Shown piece after piece: positions 6,436 to 7,821 of a stretch of DNA of 7,821 bases. The stretch is taken from assembly GCA_003551785.1 (NCBI GenBank), contig PUNP01000888.1, positions 1-7,821 of the forward strand, read 5' to 3'. The notes under the pieces were generated by a model. It ran no database searches and had not been told where the DNA came from. It saw only the letters and a program-made list of their open reading frames with translations. The DNA comes from Candidatus Brocadiaceae bacterium (GTDB lineage: Bacteria > Planctomycetota > Brocadiia > SM23-32). The translations under genes and the position numbers were made by a program. The first letter of the stretch is position 1. The number at the start of each line of letters is the position of its first letter.

Positions 6436-7487
6436 TAGCCCCCTGCCGCCAGGACTGTTTTTTGCACGGCGATTTCGTGATCCGGAGAAAAACCCGGTTC
6501 TTTTTCTCCGCGAATCGCGCGAGCGAATTCTATAAGTTGGCTGTCATACCGGCCCGGGACAGGCGGGAATTCCACTTTTTGGAAACCGGCCTGGAATGCT
6601 CCGGAATCACGGGAGAGACAAAGTTTGAGTGCCGGCATGGGTACAGGATTCTCCCGGGAAGCCCGGCCGTGATTTACCGGTTCCAATGGATATATTTCTG
6701 CGGTTCCTTCATCTCCACAAATCACCAACTGCCGTCGCTGCATGCCGCCGGGTTCCACAACCGCGGCGCGAATAGTCGCCGTTGTTTGCGGGTATTCCAA
6801 TACAGCAAGACCGTTATCATATAAGCCGTCTTTGTCCGGACGCGTTCTGCGCTGGAAAGACGTGATTTTCTCCGGTTCTCCCATCAGGGCAACAACAAGA
6901 TCAATCAAATGACAGCCGAAAATGTACATCGCCCCTCCGCGAAACTGATTAAGCCATTGTCGATATTCACCGTCAGCCATTCTGTTGAACACACAGTCTA
7001 TCTCGAAAATACGGCCCAATATGCCTTTTTTTGCGATATCCATTGCAAACTCCACCGCGGGGTTGTTGCGCAGCATATAGCCCATCTGCACTATTAGCCC
7101 CTTTGAACGGGCATTGTCAAGAAGCAACTGGAAATCTTTCAATGCCTCCTCAGCCCGCTCATCCGAACCGGCGGGTTTGTCCAGATGGATGTGCATTCCT
7201 GCATCAATGCACCGTTGGGCGGCCGGCAGCAGGTCCCGCACATCGGTCTCGACGGTGACCGCCTGAAGACCCGGAGTTTCAAGCAGTTGGTCAACGGTCA
7301 TCCATTTCAGCCCGCTGTAGGCGGAAAGATCCTTACGGCGTCTGTACCAATCAGGTGAAGGTTCTGCAACACCTACGACCTCAAACTCCTCGGGATATTT
7401 TCTCAGCGCAGCCATCTTGGCCTCACCATGGTTATGTCCTATGCCGATCTGGGCAATCTTAACCCGTCTTTTGGGCTTTTCCTTCAT
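6435..7487 (-). CDS. Gfo/Idh/MocA-family oxidoreductase (Gfo/Idh-1)
   Basis: This 350-residue NAD(P)-dependent oxidoreductase is of the Gfo/Idh/MocA type, expected to oxidise or epimerise a sugar, cyclitol or glycoside in the cytoplasm. The N-terminal Rossmann domain begins VKIAQIGIGHNHG (9-21) with VVGVAEPSP (37-45). The catalytic-lysine motif reads HLDKPAG (Lys104), with Asp where most members have Glu. The C-terminal substrate domain has GGAMYIFGCHLIDL (184-197), with His193 in the usual active-site position, and ends SPDHEIAVQKTVLAAGG. The start ATG follows AAGGA by a few bases. The stop TAG overlaps the boundary of the 107-bp mobile element, but the reconstructed empty site also gives TAG, so the protein is probably complete. 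About 500 bp of repeats separate it from the SDR, so it may be a separate transcription unit. Confidence 0.92.
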   Translation of the reverse strand: MKEKPKRRVKIAQIGIGHNHGEAKMAALRKYPEEFEVVGVAEPSPDWYRRRKDLSAYSGLKWMTVDQLLETPGLQAVTVETDVRDLLPAAQRCIDAGMHIHLDKPAGSDERAEEALKDFQLLLDNARSKGLIVQMGYMLRNNPAVEFAMDIAKKGILGRIFEIDCVFNRMADGEYRQWLNQFRGGAMYIFGCHLIDLVVALMGEPEKITSFQRRTRPDKDGLYDNGLAVLEYPQTTATIRAAVVEPGGMQRRQLVICGDEGTAEIYPLEPVNHGRASRENPVPMPALKLCLSRDSGAFQAGFQKVEFPPVPGRYDSQLIEFARAIRGEKEPGFSPDHEIAVQKTVLAAGG

Positions 7488-7571
7488 GTTTTTCCTTTAT
7501 AATAAATTTTTGATTATGTGAGCCTGTTGCACAATCCCCCGCACAGGGTGAAATAGATTTATTTTTATTTT

Positions 7572-7598
7572 CTTCGTGCTCTTCGTAACCTTCGTGGT
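7572..7598. repeat. Three tandem 9-bp units CTTCGTNNN
   Basis: The plus strand reads CTTCGTGCT, CTTCGTAAC, CTTCGTGGT in a row (minus strand: ACNACGAAG-like units). The block lies 14 bp beyond the stop of the GxxExxY gene. I recall similar CACGAAG-rich tracts near such genes in other genomes, but cannot verify this here. No role is evident. Confidence 0.7.
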
Positions 7599-7612
7599 GA
7601 TTTTTCAGTGAA

Positions 7613-7821
7613 CTAAAGTACAAAACGTTTTATGCCGTCTTTCAATCTGGTAACGTTGAAATTGATCAAAAGCCCCGTTCTGATATTTGCCAATTTCATA
7701 AGTAGCTGAGCTTCATGAATGCCCTCAAGCTTTGCTACACTTTTCAGTTCGATAACCAGTTCATTTTCAATCAAGAGATCAATTTTGTAGCCGCAATCAA
7801 GACATATGCCTTTGTAGTTCA
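7613..7821 (-). CDS. GxxExxY protein (PD-(D/E)XK nuclease-like), 5' end cut by window edge
   Basis: The last 68 codons of this gene run in from the right edge and end in TAG at 7613-7615. The residues match the C-terminal half of GxxExxY proteins: NYKGICLDCGYKIDLLIEN, then LVIELKSV, EGIHEAQLL, GLLINFNV and a close in LKDGIKRFVL. The Asp of YKID and the Glu-Leu-Lys of VIELK fit the D...ExK pattern of the PD-(D/E)XK nuclease fold. The N-terminal part, including the GxxExxY motif itself, lies outside the window. The cellular role of this widespread, multi-copy family is not settled. It is unlikely to belong to the sugar-oxidation cluster; 125 bp and a small repeat tract separate it from Gfo/Idh-1. 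Confidence 0.9.
   Translation of the reverse strand, partial: NYKGICLDCGYKIDLLIENELVIELKSVAKLEGIHEAQLLMKLANIRTGLLINFNVTRLKDGIKRFVL

Noticed and set aside
7523..7547. Short CCTGT/ACAGG hairpin between the GxxExxY gene and Gfo/Idh-1 as a terminator
   Set aside because: The stem is only 5-7 bp with a bulge and there is no T-run after it on the minus strand.

Overview
This is a bacterial window in which all eight recognisable genes lie on the minus strand. From the right edge leftwards (the direction of transcription) they are: the 3' part of a GxxExxY-type PD-(D/E)XK protein; a Gfo/Idh/MocA oxidoreductase (Gfo/Idh-1); a roughly 500-bp gap filled with repeats; a short-chain dehydrogenase (SDR); a second Gfo/Idh/MocA oxidoreductase (Gfo/Idh-2); a zinc-free medium-chain dehydrogenase (MDR); a type I 3-dehydroquinate-dehydratase-like protein; a PIG3-type quinone oxidoreductase; and an ABC-transporter ATPase that runs off the left edge. 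There is no rRNA, tRNA, phage or CRISPR signal. The organism cannot be named from the sequence. Paired Gfo/Idh genes, arrays of GGTTTCAACC-type hairpins, a GxxExxY gene beside CTTCGT repeats and mid-range GC would suit a Planctomycetota/Lentisphaerota/Kiritimatiellota-like or other environmental lineage, but that is inference only.

The metabolic genes look like a catabolic set built around NAD(P)-dependent oxidation. Two Gfo/Idh proteins, an SDR and an MDR could oxidise hydroxyls of a sugar, cyclitol or hydroxy-acid, and the dehydratase-like protein could then act on the keto product through a Schiff base. No gene fixes the substrate. Gaps are short from the SDR through to the ABC gene. The PIG3 ribosome-binding site lies inside the end of the dehydratase-like gene. 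The Gfo/Idh-2 to MDR gap was about 46 bp before an element inserted there.

The non-coding structure is the most unusual part. (1) A 245-bp element with terminal inverted repeats, flanked by TTAA on both sides, sits at the 3' end of Gfo/Idh-2; the empty site can be rebuilt and restores a compact operon. (2) A 107-bp element with inverted ends flanked by TA sits inside a CTAG at the stop codon of Gfo/Idh-1. (3) Between Gfo/Idh-1 and the SDR lies a 183-bp block of six hairpins arranged with two-fold symmetry and carrying compensatory base changes. (4) Two tiny reading frames, each with a well-placed Shine-Dalgarno sequence, precede the dehydratase-like gene. (5) Three tandem CTTCGTNNN units follow the GxxExxY gene.
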